DNA of 64,000 nucleotides from Pseudomonas pharyngis (GTDB lineage Bacteria; Pseudomonadota; Gammaproteobacteria; Pseudomonadales; Pseudomonadaceae), in NCBI RefSeq assembly GCF_021602345.1, contig NZ_BQID01000002.1, positions 186,001-250,000 of the forward strand. Reading direction: 5' to 3'. Each line of letters opens with the position of its first letter. Within the stretch, counting starts at the first letter, position 1. Below the pieces are notes generated by a model. The model was given only the letters and a program-made list of their open reading frames with translations, searched no databases and was not told the origin of the DNA. The position numbers were made by a program, and so were the translations under genes. Shown here piece after piece: positions 1 through 8,847 of the stretch.

Positions 1-1
1 C

Positions 2-139
2 CGTCATGTGTTGTCGCAAACATTGGTTGCAGCGGTCGAGGCGGATAAGGCTTACGTACTTTCGTATGCTGGGCAGGCAGAGATTTATAAGGCGAGCGGT
101 GACGACATAGTGGCTGCGCGAAACAGCTTGAAATTCTAG
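2..139 (+). CDS. C-terminal fragment of an unknown protein (cut by window edge)
   Basis: The first frame with no stop runs from the window edge to a TAG at 137-139 and encodes about 45 residues ending in ARNSLKF. It reads RHVLSQTLVAAVEADKAYVL near its start and is rich in Ala, Val and Ser, with no recognisable motif. The start lies outside the window, so neither the length nor the family can be judged. It could be chance open sequence, but the codon use is compatible with a real gene that converges on the mvaU gene. I do not assign a function. Confidence 0.4.
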   Translation, partial: RHVLSQTLVAAVEADKAYVLSYAGQAEIYKASGDDIVAARNSLKF

Positions 140-302
140 TCGTCTGTTCGTGGTCAGCCTGATGTTAGATACCGGAACTGATTAAACATAAAGTTAATCT
201 CCGGCTAACGGGGCAACATTCGGAAGCATAGTTTCAGCGCAAGAGCGGTTTGATACTCAACTTTCCCACCAGAAAAATCGTTGCATTTGTTAAATATTGT
301 CC

Positions 303-330
303 AAAAAAAGCCCTGCATATGCAGGGCTTT
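303..330 (-). terminator. Rho-independent terminator of mvaU
   Basis: A 24-base perfect palindrome at 307-330 (stem AAAGCCCTGCAT) is followed on the minus strand by a run of seven T residues at 303-309. It lies 15 bases beyond the mvaU stop codon, the expected place for its terminator. Confidence 0.85.
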
Positions 331-345
331 CATGTTTGCGAGGGA

Positions 346-711
346 TTAACCGCGCAACCAGGAGTCGACGGTGGCTACACCGTATTGTTCCTTCCAGGCT
401 TTCAGGCCACGGTGGTTGCCACCCTTGGTCTCGATCAGCTCGCCAGTGTGCGGGTTCTGATAGACCTTGACCACGCGAGCTCGGCGGGTTTTAGGTGCGG
501 CGGTCGATTGCAGACCGGATTTCGCCGGGTTCGGATCGAGAATGGCGATGATGTCTTTCAGGCCTTTGCCGTAGGTTTTCATCAGCCCCTGGAGCTTTTC
601 TTCGAATTCGATTTCTTTCTTGAGCCCGGCATCGTTCTTCAGCGATTCCAGCTGCTTGAGCTGTTCCTGAAGGGCCTTTTCAGCTGCACGAAATTCAGCG
701 AGTCTGGACAA
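346..711 (-). CDS. mvaU: H-NS-like xenogeneic silencer of the MvaT/MvaU family
   Basis: The 121-residue product is a nucleoid protein that binds AT-rich DNA and silences horizontally acquired genes in pseudomonads. An N-terminal coiled coil for oligomerisation (residues about 1-60, with the FRAAEKALQEQL and LKKEIEFEEKL segments) is followed by a linker and the C-terminal DNA-binding part with NPHTGELIETKGGNH, typical of the family. The start chosen is a TTG at 709-711 giving SRLAEFRAAEKAL, because a GGAG stands 8 bases upstream and known MvaU proteins begin there; an upstream ATG at 751-753 would add unrelated residues. From memory the sequence is closer to MvaU/MvaV than to MvaT. A strong terminator follows. 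It is relevant here because the 26-33 kb island is the kind of AT-richer DNA that this family silences. Confidence 0.92.
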   Translation of the reverse strand: MSRLAEFRAAEKALQEQLKQLESLKNDAGLKKEIEFEEKLQGLMKTYGKGLKDIIAILDPNPAKSGLQSTAAPKTRRARVVKVYQNPHTGELIETKGGNHRGLKAWKEQYGVATVDSWLRG

Positions 712-945
712 TATCTTTACTCCAATAGTGTGTTTGGCTGATACCAACCGCAAACAAAGCTATAAGCCAAGAGCCTTGAAGCGACTCGGTGATAATGGCT
801 CACCTGCCCATCTTGCAACAGGTAAGAAAAATTGTAGTAGTTAATGTGGCAAGAGTAAATCCTGACTTTTTCTTCATGTAACAACAACGTTGTTTTGTAT
901 CAATTTGGTGCGGGCTGTCGGCAAATCAGGATTTATCCCGCCAAG

Positions 946-2481
946 TTAATGATGAGTTAATGCTTCGATGAAATCTGCGGTCGGCATCGGCTTGCCGAAA
1001 AGGTGGCCCTGCAGAAAGTTGACATGGTGGGCGGCCAGATAATCACATTGCGCTTGTGTCTCCACACCTTCGGCCACAATGCCCAGATCCAGCTTGGTGG
1101 AGAGCTCGATGATGCTGTCCAGAATGTGCCGGGACAGGGCATCCTTATCGATCATGGCGACGAATGTCTGGTCGATCTTGAGGAAGTCGACATTGAATGT
1201 CCTCAAGTAGCCGAGGCTTGAATGGCCGGTGCCAAAGTCGTCAATCGCGATCTTCACACCCATCGCACGCAACTGTGCGAACAGTTGATGAGTGATGTCG
1301 GACGGCTCGATCAGCTCGCGTTCGGTCAGTTCCAGGACCAGCGTGATGCTGCCGGGCTGGAAAGCTGACAAAAATTCACGGCAATCCTCAACCAGCTCAA
1401 GATCGCGGCAGTGGCTGGCGGTGATGTTGATGCCGATGTGGAACGGCGAATCGAAGGTTGGTGACAACGGCCCCAGTATGACAGCGGTTTGCTGCATCAA
1501 GGCGCGAGTCATTGGCACGATCAGCCCGGAGTGTTCGGCAAAGGGTATGAACAGGTCCGGACGCACCAGTCCCTCCTTGGGATGGTTCCAGCGCATCAGC
1601 ACTTCCGCGCCCGACCAGCGTTTGCTGTCGCCGTGCACCACCGGTTGAAAATAGGGAATGAATTCACCTGCTTCCAATGCCCGAAGCATTTCATGGCTGG
1701 GCGAGGTGGAGCGCTTCTGCACGATGTAGCCGATCGCTGCCGATACCGCACCGAAGAACATCAGCAGGCTGAACAGCGGTGGGTATTCATCTTTCATGTA
1801 GCGCCAGGTTTCGCCTTCCGCAAATGCGGCGCTGACCGAAAATGCATAGTGCGACGAGTGCAAGGTACTTTGCGCCACCGGCAACGCGGGCAGGGCGCCC
1901 TGATGCACTTTGCCGTCGGCGGAGAGCCAGTTGTTGCCGACTTGCAGCAACAACAATGTATGCCGGCCGATCAGGCGCAGAATGTTGCTCAGGTGATAGC
2001 CGTCCAGCGTGGTCAGCGCGCCACCGCGCCCTTCGCTCAGGCGATACACCAGCAGCGCGGTATTGGGTGTCACCGGGTTGCCGTTCATGAGCCACAGCTT
2101 GCCTTCGGCGTAATCGCCCGGATTCACGGCTTCCTTGAAGTCGCCGAACAGCGAACTGCAATAGAGATTGTCGTCCCACACCAGGTTGGTCGAGCGCACG
2201 AACGGGCGGCGGGTGACTTGCTCGCGCAAGGCCAGCTTGACGGTCTCGCAGGTCTGGCCGGCCAGGGGCAACAGTTCGCGGGCGGCCTGGGCAGTGTTGT
2301 CGAGCATCAGTTCGAACTGGCGCAGGGCTTCATCGGCGGTGTGCTGTGAGCTCTGCTGGAGGGCGCGTTCAGCCTGCATATAGAGAATGACGCTGCCGAG
2401 CACGATCGGCAGCAGGCCACACAGCAATGTCACGATAATCCTGGTGCTGCGCTTGCGGCGGGGCCTGACGGTCAGTGGCAT
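946..2481 (-). CDS. Membrane c-di-GMP phosphodiesterase with CSS-motif sensor and EAL domain
   Basis: The 511-residue protein starts at an ATG giving MPLTVRPRRKRSTR; a longer open frame upstream is rejected because it runs through a decayed LysR gene. It has an N-terminal membrane segment (about residues 14-34), a periplasmic CSS-motif domain with CSSLFG, a second membrane segment (about 235-255) and a C-terminal EAL domain. The EAL signature reads EVL, which keeps the metal-binding Glu. The other catalytic residues are also visible: Asn in GINITAS, Glu in LELTERE, the Asp pair in IDDFGTG, Lys in FLKIDQ, Glu in VAEGVET. It should therefore hydrolyse cyclic di-GMP. CSS-EAL proteins of enterobacteria (PdeC type) are controlled by periplasmic disulfide state, so redox control is possible but inferred. 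It appears monocistronic. Confidence 0.9.
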   Translation of the reverse strand: MPLTVRPRRKRSTRIIVTLLCGLLPIVLGSVILYMQAERALQQSSQHTADEALRQFELMLDNTAQAARELLPLAGQTCETVKLALREQVTRRPFVRSTNLVWDDNLYCSSLFGDFKEAVNPGDYAEGKLWLMNGNPVTPNTALLVYRLSEGRGGALTTLDGYHLSNILRLIGRHTLLLLQVGNNWLSADGKVHQGALPALPVAQSTLHSSHYAFSVSAAFAEGETWRYMKDEYPPLFSLLMFFGAVSAAIGYIVQKRSTSPSHEMLRALEAGEFIPYFQPVVHGDSKRWSGAEVLMRWNHPKEGLVRPDLFIPFAEHSGLIVPMTRALMQQTAVILGPLSPTFDSPFHIGINITASHCRDLELVEDCREFLSAFQPGSITLVLELTERELIEPSDITHQLFAQLRAMGVKIAIDDFGTGHSSLGYLRTFNVDFLKIDQTFVAMIDKDALSRHILDSIIELSTKLDLGIVAEGVETQAQCDYLAAHHVNFLQGHLFGKPMPTADFIEALTHH

Positions 2482-2588
2482 GGGCGCATCCTGTCGCGAA
2501 TGGAGTGGGGCTCTTGATTGCAGGCGAAGCGTGCGCGCAAAGCCCAAGGTCTGAGCCCATGATAGATGGCCAATGGCACCTGCGCCGC

Positions 2589-2860
2589 TCAACGGTAATC
2601 CAGTCGTGTTGCCAGTTGAATAAACGCCAGCGTGGCGGGCGAAGCCTGACGCTGATCCAGCACCGCCAGGCCGACTTGCCGGGTGACTGTGGGGGACAGC
2701 GTTCGCTTGACGTAACGCTGGTCTGGGTCGGAAGGCAACAGAGGCTACCACGGTCATCGCATCGGCCCGGCCAGTGGCATCGAGGGTGCTGAGCAACTCG
2801 CGTAGCGATACCGAATGTTCGGGCTCAGCCGGGCGGCGTTGAATAGGCGCGGAACTTACT
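2589..2860 (-). pseudogene. Decayed C-terminal fragment of a LysR-type regulator
   Basis: On the minus strand, one frame encodes EHSVSLRELLSTLDATGRAD followed by AMTVVAS. After a shift of one base near 2740 the next frame continues with LLPSDPDQRYVKRTLSPTVT and ends ATLAFIQLATRLDYR and a TGA at 2589-2591. Joined, these resemble the last 80-90 residues of a LysR effector domain. No N-terminal helix-turn-helix is present upstream. It is therefore a truncated and frameshifted relic, probably of a regulator that once stood beside hpd. The family assignment rests on general resemblance only. Confidence 0.6.
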
Positions 2861-3166
2861 GGCGGGCATCTGGCTGAATACAAACCCCTTGCACCAGCCG
2901 GAAAAAAGCGGATTTTATAGAGAGGGCAGACAACCCTATTTACGCTGTGTAGAATCGGGTTACGCATACAATAATAATCGTCTTCTGGCAGCAGAAGCCT
3001 CGCCCGCAAGAGCCTTGGGTCGACAATGAAGATATTCGGGTTTCAACTGATCTACGGTGATTTCCTCGCCCGCAGTGTGCGTGGCATCTCCTGTGCGCCA
3101 CCCACTGGTCTCAGCATTACTGACAAATAACTCTGGTTAATTGATAAGAATGATGAGGCGCCAACC
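2861..3166. other. Intergenic stretch before hpd
   Basis: No convincing gene is seen here. The stretch carries the presumed hpd promoter and the ribosome-binding site (GAGG eight bases before the ATG). Short AT-rich tracts lie at about 2900-2990, but I could not pick out a convincing -35/-10 pair. Confidence 0.5.
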
Positions 3167-4243
3167 ATGGCAGATTTATACGAAAACCCAATGGGCCTGA
3201 TGGGCTTCGAGTTCATCGAGTTCGCATCGCCGACACCTGGCACCCTGGAGCCGATCTTCGAGATCATGGGCTTCACCAAGGTCGCGACCCACCGCTCCAA
3301 GAACGTGCACCTGTATCGCCAGGGCGCGATCAACCTGATCCTCAACAACGAACCCCACAGCGTTGCTTCGTACTTCGCGGCCGAGCACGGCCCGTCGGTT
3401 TGCGGCATGGCGTTCCGGGTCAAGGATTCGCAGAAGGCTTACAACCGCGCACTGGAACTCGGCGCCCAGCCGATCCACATCGAAACCGGCCCGATGGAGC
3501 TGAACCTGCCGGCGATCAAAGGCATTGGCGGCGCGCCGTTGTACCTGATCGACCGTTTCGGCGAAGGCAGCTCGATCTATGACATCGACTTCGTGTTCCT
3601 TGAAGGCGTTGACCGCAACCCGGTCGGTGCCGGCCTGAAGATCATCGATCATCTGACTCACAACGTGTATCGCGGTCGCATGGCCTACTGGGCGAACTTC
3701 TACGAGAAGCTGTTCAACTTCCGCGAAATCCGCTACTTCGATATCAAGGGCGAATACACCGGCCTGACCTCGAAGGCGATGACCGCGCCGGACGGCATGA
3801 TCCGCATCCCGCTCAACGAAGAGTCGTCGAAGGGTGCCGGGCAGATCGAAGAGTTCCTGATGCAGTTCAACGGCGAGGGCATCCAGCACGTGGCGTTCCT
3901 CACCGACGACCTGGTCAAGACCTGGGATCAGTTGAAGAAGATCGGCATGCGCTTCATGACCGCGCCGCCGGACACCTACTACGAAATGCTCGAAGGTCGT
4001 CTGCCGAACCACGGCGAGCCTGTCGATCAGCTGCAATCGCGCGGCATCCTTCTCGACGGCGCGTCGGACAAGGAAGACAAGCGTCTGCTGCTGCAGATCT
4101 TCTCGGAAACCCTGATGGGCCCGGTGTTCTTCGAATTCATCCAGCGCAAGGGCGACGATGGCTTCGGCGAAGGCAACTTCAAGGCACTGTTCGAATCGAT
4201 CGAGCGTGACCAGGTGCGTCGTGGCGTGCTTGCCACCGAGTAA
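3167..4243 (+). CDS. hpd: 4-hydroxyphenylpyruvate dioxygenase
   Basis: This 358-residue enzyme converts 4-hydroxyphenylpyruvate to homogentisate in tyrosine catabolism, using Fe(II) and O2. The length equals that of known Pseudomonas HPPD. The vicinal-oxygen-chelate fold is clear, and the three iron ligands are visible: His in [11 protein letters not shown], His in [11 protein letters not shown] and Glu in FFEFIQRKG. The ATG at 3167 is preceded by GATGAGG at suitable distance. It is followed by a strong bidirectional terminator, so it is a single-gene unit. A decayed LysR fragment lies between it and the phosphodiesterase gene, which may once have supplied its regulator. Confidence 0.97.
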   Translation: MADLYENPMGLMGFEFIEFASPTPGTLEPIFEIMGFTKVATHRSKNVHLYRQGAINLILNNEPHSVASYFAAEHGPSVCGMAFRVKDSQKAYNRALELGAQPIHIETGPMELNLPAIKGIGGAPLYLIDRFGEGSSIYDIDFVFLEGVDRNPVGAGLKIIDHLTHNVYRGRMAYWANFYEKLFNFREIRYFDIKGEYTGLTSKAMTAPDGMIRIPLNEESSKGAGQIEEFLMQFNGEGIQHVAFLTDDLVKTWDQLKKIGMRFMTAPPDTYYEMLEGRLPNHGEPVDQLQSRGILLDGASDKEDKRLLLQIFSETLMGPVFFEFIQRKGDDGFGEGNFKALFESIERDQVRRGVLATE

Positions 4244-4257
4244 TCCGCATCAGATGT

Positions 4258-4296
4258 AAAAAAGCCCGGCCTGCAGAAATGCAGGCCGGGCTTTTT
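4258..4296. terminator. Bidirectional terminator between hpd and rarD
   Basis: A 12-bp GC-rich stem (GCCCGGCCTGCA at 4264-4275, complement at 4280-4291) has a 4-base loop, six A residues before it and five T residues after it. It can serve both hpd and the convergent rarD gene. Confidence 0.9.
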
Positions 4297-4306
4297 ATTG
4301 CGCGTC

Positions 4307-5188
4307 TTACGGGCGCCGTTGGCGCATCAGGTGCTTGAACCCTTCAAACACCAGCACCACCACCGCGAGCCAGATCGGGATGTAGGTCAGCCATTCACCG
4401 GGCTTGATGCTCTCGCCGAGCAGCAGCGCCACTCCGAGCAGCAACACCGGCTCAACGTAACTCAACAAACCAAACAGGCTGAACGGCAGCAAGCGGCTGG
4501 CGATGATGTAGACCACCAGCGCCGAGGCACTGATCAGGCCGAGCAGCGGTATCAGCCACGTCAGCGCCGGGTACTGATCGAACACGCCGAAACCCTGTTC
4601 GCCGCCGCGCACAAACCAGTACGCCACCGGCAGCATCAGGGTCATGTCGACCCACAAACCGCCGAGGTTGTCCGACTTCAGGTATTTGCGCAGCACAAAG
4701 TACAGCGGGTAACCGACGACCACGACCAGCGTCGCCCAGGAAAATCCGCCGACCTGATACAACTCGTTCAACACGCCGAGGCTGGCAAAGAACACCGCGA
4801 CTTTTTGCAAGTACGACAGGCTTTCGCCATAAGCGATGCGCCCGGTCAGCACCATGGCCAGCGGCAACAGGAAGTAGCCCAGCGAAACATCGAGGCTGTA
4901 GCCATTGAGCGGCGCCCACATGAACAGCCACAACTGCACACCCAACAACGCGGACGAGAGGAACAGGCCTGCGATCAATTTGGGCAGCGCAGGAACCCGG
5001 CGCAGCAGCTCCAGCACTCGCCGCCATTCGCCGGAAACCAGCATGAACACGGTCATGCAGGGCACGGTCAGCAGCATCCGCCAACCGAAGATTTCCACGC
5101 CGCTCAACGGGGTGAGCAGCGAGGTGTAGTAATACATGACGGCAAACAGCGTCGAGGCTGTTACCGAGAGAGCGATACCTTTAGACAA
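4307..5188 (-). CDS. rarD: RarD-type EamA transporter
   Basis: The 293-residue protein is an integral inner-membrane carrier of the drug/metabolite transporter superfamily, with about ten hydrophobic helices from residue 5 to 283. The N-terminal part (TASTLFAVMYYYTSLLTPLS) and the central WAPLNGYSLDVSLGYFLLPL are characteristic of RarD. The substrate is not known for the family. The start is a TTG at 5186-5188 (TTG TCT AAA), supported by GAGGA five bases upstream. The stop is close to the shared terminator with hpd. It is transcribed alone. Confidence 0.88.
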   Translation of the reverse strand: MSKGIALSVTASTLFAVMYYYTSLLTPLSGVEIFGWRMLLTVPCMTVFMLVSGEWRRVLELLRRVPALPKLIAGLFLSSALLGVQLWLFMWAPLNGYSLDVSLGYFLLPLAMVLTGRIAYGESLSYLQKVAVFFASLGVLNELYQVGGFSWATLVVVVGYPLYFVLRKYLKSDNLGGLWVDMTLMLPVAYWFVRGGEQGFGVFDQYPALTWLIPLLGLISASALVVYIIASRLLPFSLFGLLSYVEPVLLLGVALLLGESIKPGEWLTYIPIWLAVVVLVFEGFKHLMRQRRP

Positions 5189-5356
5189 ACTGTCCTCGCG
5201 GGGGTGATGGTCAAACGGGGAGCGAAGGATACGTGGTTTTTGTGCTGAATATTGGGCAGATGCTCAATATTTGCCACACATCAAACAGCCTGTAGACCTT
5301 AGCCTGCTCGCGAAGCGTTCAGCCTTGCTGCGGAGCCCGTCCGGAGGCACGAATCA

Positions 5357-7474
5357 TCACTGCGCACCTTGCAAGGGATTGCCAAAGTTCATGAGGTACA
5401 TCTCGCCAAACTTGTAAGAGGCGTAATCGGTGATGTGCCCTATGTCACGATAGACCGGAAAACCGTCGACCGTGTTCATGCACGCATCACCTGTGCATTG
5501 CACGGTTTTCGGGTCAATGACAATTAATCCGGGGTACTCAGTCTTCAGGTCATTAAAGAGTGTTTCCAGCGCTGGTTCTTTGCTGCCGGACCATGGCGTA
5601 GTAGCACAGAGGTTGCCTTGCTCGACACTGCCCATCAACCCACGCAACTTGACCTGGCGCAACAGGCACGCATTGATCCCAGGTGGCATGGGCAGCGTGT
5701 TCTCCAGAAACACCGGGATAGCGCCTGATGCGACGATAATATCCAGGGCTTGCCGGATTGCTACGCCAAAGCGTTGTCGAGACAGTTCCAGGCTGTGAGG
5801 ATCATCGCGTTTAGTGACGATGTCACCGTTCAGATAAGCCTCCCAGAACTGGCCCACAATCACATACTTGAAGTGCTTGTTCGCAATCATCTCGTAATAG
5901 CGTTGAGCGGCGTCGTGGCATTTTTGAAACAACGCGTTCTTGTATTTTTTCGCGTCGTACTGGTAGATCCCGGGCAAGGCCAGGCACGCCGGGTAAGCCT
6001 GTGCGAGTACAGCAAGATTGGCATCCCTGGCCAGCGTTTCAACGAAACCCCAGTAGTGATTCGAAAACGAATCGCCCATCAGAAATATTTGTGGCGCCGC
6101 GTGATCGGCGCCCGATATGCAGCCAGGATCGGCACCATCGCTGACACCAAGACATCCTTCCCGAGCAACTGGCACGGATGCTTTCAAATCGTTGAGCATG
6201 TTGCTGTAGCCCTGATTGAAGCGGCCCGGCCAGCCTTCGTGCCTGACACTGGCCGAGTGCAGCAGCGACAGGCCGATAGCGGGCAAAATCATCAGTACCA
6301 CGAGCGTTTTGGCAAAACCAAATCGTGCCTTGCGGAACTTGTTTTCAATCAGCACATAAGAGAGCCAGGCCGAGACGAAAGTGCAAACGAAGTAAATGAT
6401 TGTCATCGACGGGGTTAGCGCTATTCCCATGTAATTCATCACCGCCAGGATCGGCCAGTGCCATAGATACAAGGAGTACGAGAGCGTGCCGATAAACACC
6501 AAGGGTCTAAACGCGAGCAGCTTGGCGAAAATGCTTGCATCACCAATCCCCTGATACAGCAACGCTGCAGTGGCGAGACACACGGCAATGGCATGGTATT
6601 GCGGGAATCCCGGCAAGATATCGTCCCGGGTGGCGCAATAGATGATCGTGACCAGCGAAAGTGCACAGACCACAGAGGCGCTCAGGCGATTGAGCCGGAA
6701 CTTGCCCGTACTGAAGATGACCGCACAAGAGCCGATCATCAATTCGAAAATCCGCGCAGCGAAGAAGTAGTAGTTTTTCTCAGGAGTGGCGTAAGACAGG
6801 TACAGCGCGAGTACCATTGCTGCCACGGTCAGGCCGAGCACCGCTGCTTTGAAAATAACGTTCGGCAGATAGCGGTTGAGCAGCCAGATGCCCAGGGGGA
6901 GTATCAGATACCACTGCCATTCGATGGCCAGAGACCAGGTGTGCAACAGCGGCAGGCTTGCTGCATCCGGTGTGGCGTAACCCGTGGTCACTTTGGAAAA
7001 GTACTGGTTGGAGATGATTAACGAGGTGTACTTTTCGCTTTTTAAAAAATCGACGTAATCATCGGGCAAGTACAGCAGCGTCGTGAGCATCAATGTGACG
7101 ATCAATAAAGCAATAACGGCCGGTTGCAGTCGCCAGATCCGGCGCGTGTAGAACCCGGAGAAAGTGAACGTACCGTTGTGCAGCGACTTCATGATGATAG
7201 CGGTGGTCAAATAACCCGAAATCACGAAGAAGATATCGACGCCGATGAAACCGGACGGGAAAAGCGCCAGTCCGCCGTGGAAGATCAACACCAGTAGAAC
7301 AGCGATGGCGCGAAGTCCGTCAATGTCGGCCCGGTACGCGAGGGAAGGGCGGCGATCGCCGAAAGTTGCGGGCTCTATAGCGCAAGTGAGGGGGCGCAGA
7401 TCTTTATCGCCCGTTAATTTGAACAGCAGCCCGCGCAGTGGCTTTCTGAAGAGCTCGGCGGAGCGATTGGACAT
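5357..7474 (-). CDS. OafA-type membrane acyltransferase with C-terminal SGNH domain
   Basis: The 705-residue protein joins an N-terminal acyltransferase-3 membrane domain (about residues 60-420, beginning YRADIDGLRAIAVLLVLIFH, about ten helices) to a periplasmic SGNH/GDSL-like domain. The SGNH nucleophile motif is FLMGDSFSNHYW, and a late DIGHITDYASY supplies the Asp/His pair. Such enzymes O-acetylate lipopolysaccharide O-antigen or exopolysaccharide sugars. The ATG at 7472-7474 (MSNRSAEL) is chosen because AGGGA precedes it; a start at 7567 would overlap the terminator of the next gene. No polysaccharide cluster is nearby, so the acceptor is unknown. The base composition is lower in GC than the neighbours. 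Confidence 0.88.
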   Translation of the reverse strand: MSNRSAELFRKPLRGLLFKLTGDKDLRPLTCAIEPATFGDRRPSLAYRADIDGLRAIAVLLVLIFHGGLALFPSGFIGVDIFFVISGYLTTAIIMKSLHNGTFTFSGFYTRRIWRLQPAVIALLIVTLMLTTLLYLPDDYVDFLKSEKYTSLIISNQYFSKVTTGYATPDAASLPLLHTWSLAIEWQWYLILPLGIWLLNRYLPNVIFKAAVLGLTVAAMVLALYLSYATPEKNYYFFAARIFELMIGSCAVIFSTGKFRLNRLSASVVCALSLVTIIYCATRDDILPGFPQYHAIAVCLATAALLYQGIGDASIFAKLLAFRPLVFIGTLSYSLYLWHWPILAVMNYMGIALTPSMTIIYFVCTFVSAWLSYVLIENKFRKARFGFAKTLVVLMILPAIGLSLLHSASVRHEGWPGRFNQGYSNMLNDLKASVPVAREGCLGVSDGADPGCISGADHAAPQIFLMGDSFSNHYWGFVETLARDANLAVLAQAYPACLALPGIYQYDAKKYKNALFQKCHDAAQRYYEMIANKHFKYVIVGQFWEAYLNGDIVTKRDDPHSLELSRQRFGVAIRQALDIIVASGAIPVFLENTLPMPPGINACLLRQVKLRGLMGSVEQGNLCATTPWSGSKEPALETLFNDLKTEYPGLIVIDPKTVQCTGDACMNTVDGFPVYRDIGHITDYASYKFGEMYLMNFGNPLQGAQ

Positions 7475-7537
7475 GTGCTGATCCCTGGCAAATTCCGAAC
7501 GATCAATCAGCTTCCGTTTGATCGCGCTTGATTCGAT

Positions 7538-7564
7538 AAAAAACAGCCGATTGTATCGGCTGTT
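7538..7564 (-). terminator. Terminator of the aldo/keto reductase gene
   Basis: The inverted repeat AACAGCCGAT / ATCGGCTGTT (7542-7551, 7555-7564) with a 3-base loop is followed on the minus strand by a run of T residues (7538-7543). It lies 17 bases beyond the aldo/keto reductase stop. Confidence 0.85.
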
Positions 7565-7581
7565 CAAGGTTAAGGAAAATC

Positions 7582-8595
7582 CTACGCCTGATGGGGTTTG
7601 CGGCCTGAAACAAAATGGCTCACATCATTAAACCCCGGCGTAGACGCATGCCCCGGCGTCACCAGCGAGTCGATAAACGCCTCATCCTCGGCTGTAATCT
7701 TCACCGACTGCGCTTTGGTGTACGCATCCCACTGCTCCTCAGTGCGCGGCCCGACGATCGCCGATGTCACCGCGCCGTTGTTCAGCACCCAGGCAATCGC
7801 AAACTCGACGATCCCGACCCCACGCTCCTGGGTGTATTGCTGAATCTGCTGGGCAATGCGCAACGATTCCACCCGCCATTCGGTTTCCAGAATCCGTTTG
7901 TCCTGGCGTCCGGCACGGCTGTTGGCATCCGGAGTCACGTCCGGCGCGTACTTGCCGCTGAGCACGCCACGGGCCAGCGGGCTGTAAGGCACCACGCCGA
8001 GGCCGTAGCTCTGGGCGGCGGTAATCTGCTCGGTTTCGGCCTGGCGGTTGACGATGTTGTACAGCGGCTGGCTGATCACCGGGCGATCGACTCCCAATTT
8101 GTCCGCCACTCGAATCACCTCGGCAATCCGCCAGCCGCGATAGTTCGACAGGCCCCAATAACGGATCTTGCCCTGGCGAATCAGATCGCCTATGGCCGAG
8201 ATCGTCACTTCCAGCGGGGTGTTGTGGTCCTCGCGATGCAGGTAATAGATGTCGAGGTAGTCGGTGCCGAGCCGGGTCAGGCTGGCCTCCAGACCATTGA
8301 AAATGTGCTTGCGGCTCAGACCGCTGCGGTTCGGCACGCCGTCCACCGGGCCGAAACCGACCTTGGTCGCCAGCACCCATTCATGGCGGTGGCGGGCAAT
8401 GGCCTCGCCGACGATCTCTTCCGAGCGGCCATTGGTGTAAACGTCGGCGGTGTCGATGAAATTGATGCCCTGATCCCAGGCCTTGTCGATGATGCGCAGC
8501 GAATCTTCTGCGCTGGTCTGCTCGCCGAACATCATCGTGCCGAGAGTGAGGGTGGACACCTGCAACCCCGAGTGACCCAGTGTGCGATAGCTCAT
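7582..8595 (-). CDS. Aldo/keto reductase
   Basis: The 337-residue protein is an NADPH-dependent oxidoreductase of the aldo/keto reductase (AKR) superfamily with a TIM-barrel fold. The family pattern is visible: MSYRTLGHSGLQVSTLTLGT at the N-terminus, the catalytic Asp and Tyr in FIDTADVY, Lys in LATKVGF, His in YYLHRED and the cofactor-site SNYRGWRIAEV. It most resembles the voltage-channel-beta-subunit/YajO-like group that acts on small aldehydes and ketones. The true substrate cannot be read from the sequence. It forms a single-gene unit ended by the hairpin at 7538-7564. The start is set by homology. Confidence 0.92.
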   Translation of the reverse strand: MSYRTLGHSGLQVSTLTLGTMMFGEQTSAEDSLRIIDKAWDQGINFIDTADVYTNGRSEEIVGEAIARHRHEWVLATKVGFGPVDGVPNRSGLSRKHIFNGLEASLTRLGTDYLDIYYLHREDHNTPLEVTISAIGDLIRQGKIRYWGLSNYRGWRIAEVIRVADKLGVDRPVISQPLYNIVNRQAETEQITAAQSYGLGVVPYSPLARGVLSGKYAPDVTPDANSRAGRQDKRILETEWRVESLRIAQQIQQYTQERGVGIVEFAIAWVLNNGAVTSAIVGPRTEEQWDAYTKAQSVKITAEDEAFIDSLVTPGHASTPGFNDVSHFVSGRKPHQA

Positions 8596-8745
8596 GCCGA
8601 AATCCTTTTGTCGGTGGGAAAGCTTCCATCAAATACCAGAAACCTTGCTGGGGGCAATCCGATTTATCGCAGGCTACGGAAGTCCGATCGAAGTAAACGC
8701 TCGATCCACAGATATAAAACGACAACAGACAACCACTTGTCGCCA

Positions 8746-8765
8746 CTGTCAGATCTGACAGTAGC
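8746..8765. promoter_or_regulatory. Palindromic LuxR-type-like box upstream of the first Ig-like gene
   Basis: CTGTCAGATCTGACAG is a 16-base perfect palindrome followed by TAGC. The same 20 bases recur at 25965-25984 before another gene of the same kind. It matches the CT-N12-AG pattern of LuxR-family boxes. Its centre is about 94 bases before the start codon. A box centred near -42 would place transcription start near 8796, with CTTATT at 8787-8792 as a possible -10. The binding protein is not known. Confidence 0.65.
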
Positions 8766-8780
8766 GAACGGACTTCAGGA

Positions 8781-8800
8781 TCAGATCTTATTTCATCTGA
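8781..8800. promoter_or_regulatory. Spaced half-sites overlapping the presumed promoter
   Basis: TCAGAT at 8781-8786 and ATCTGA at 8795-8800 form an inverted repeat with an 8-base spacer. The half-sites are the same as the core of the palindrome 30 bases upstream. It could be a second weak operator overlapping the -10 region, or coincidence. Confidence 0.35.
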
Positions 8801-8847
8801 GACCGGAGAGTATCCGGGTGAAATGCCGATGACTCAGGAGCGTTGCC

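Noticed and set aside
250-741. Plus-strand open frame of 163 codons over mvaU
   Set aside because: It is antisense to a clear H-NS-family gene and reads as low-similarity sequence with no ribosome-binding site.
2482-3009. N-terminal extension of the EAL protein to 687 residues
   Set aside because: The extension reads through a LysR relic and other non-coding sequence; the ATG at 2481 begins the conserved membrane protein.
7475-7567. Earlier start for the acyltransferase
   Set aside because: It would cover the terminator of the aldo/keto reductase gene, and no ribosome-binding site is present there.
8746-8761. The palindrome as an intrinsic terminator
   Set aside because: There is no T run, no gene ending just upstream, and an identical copy precedes another gene start.
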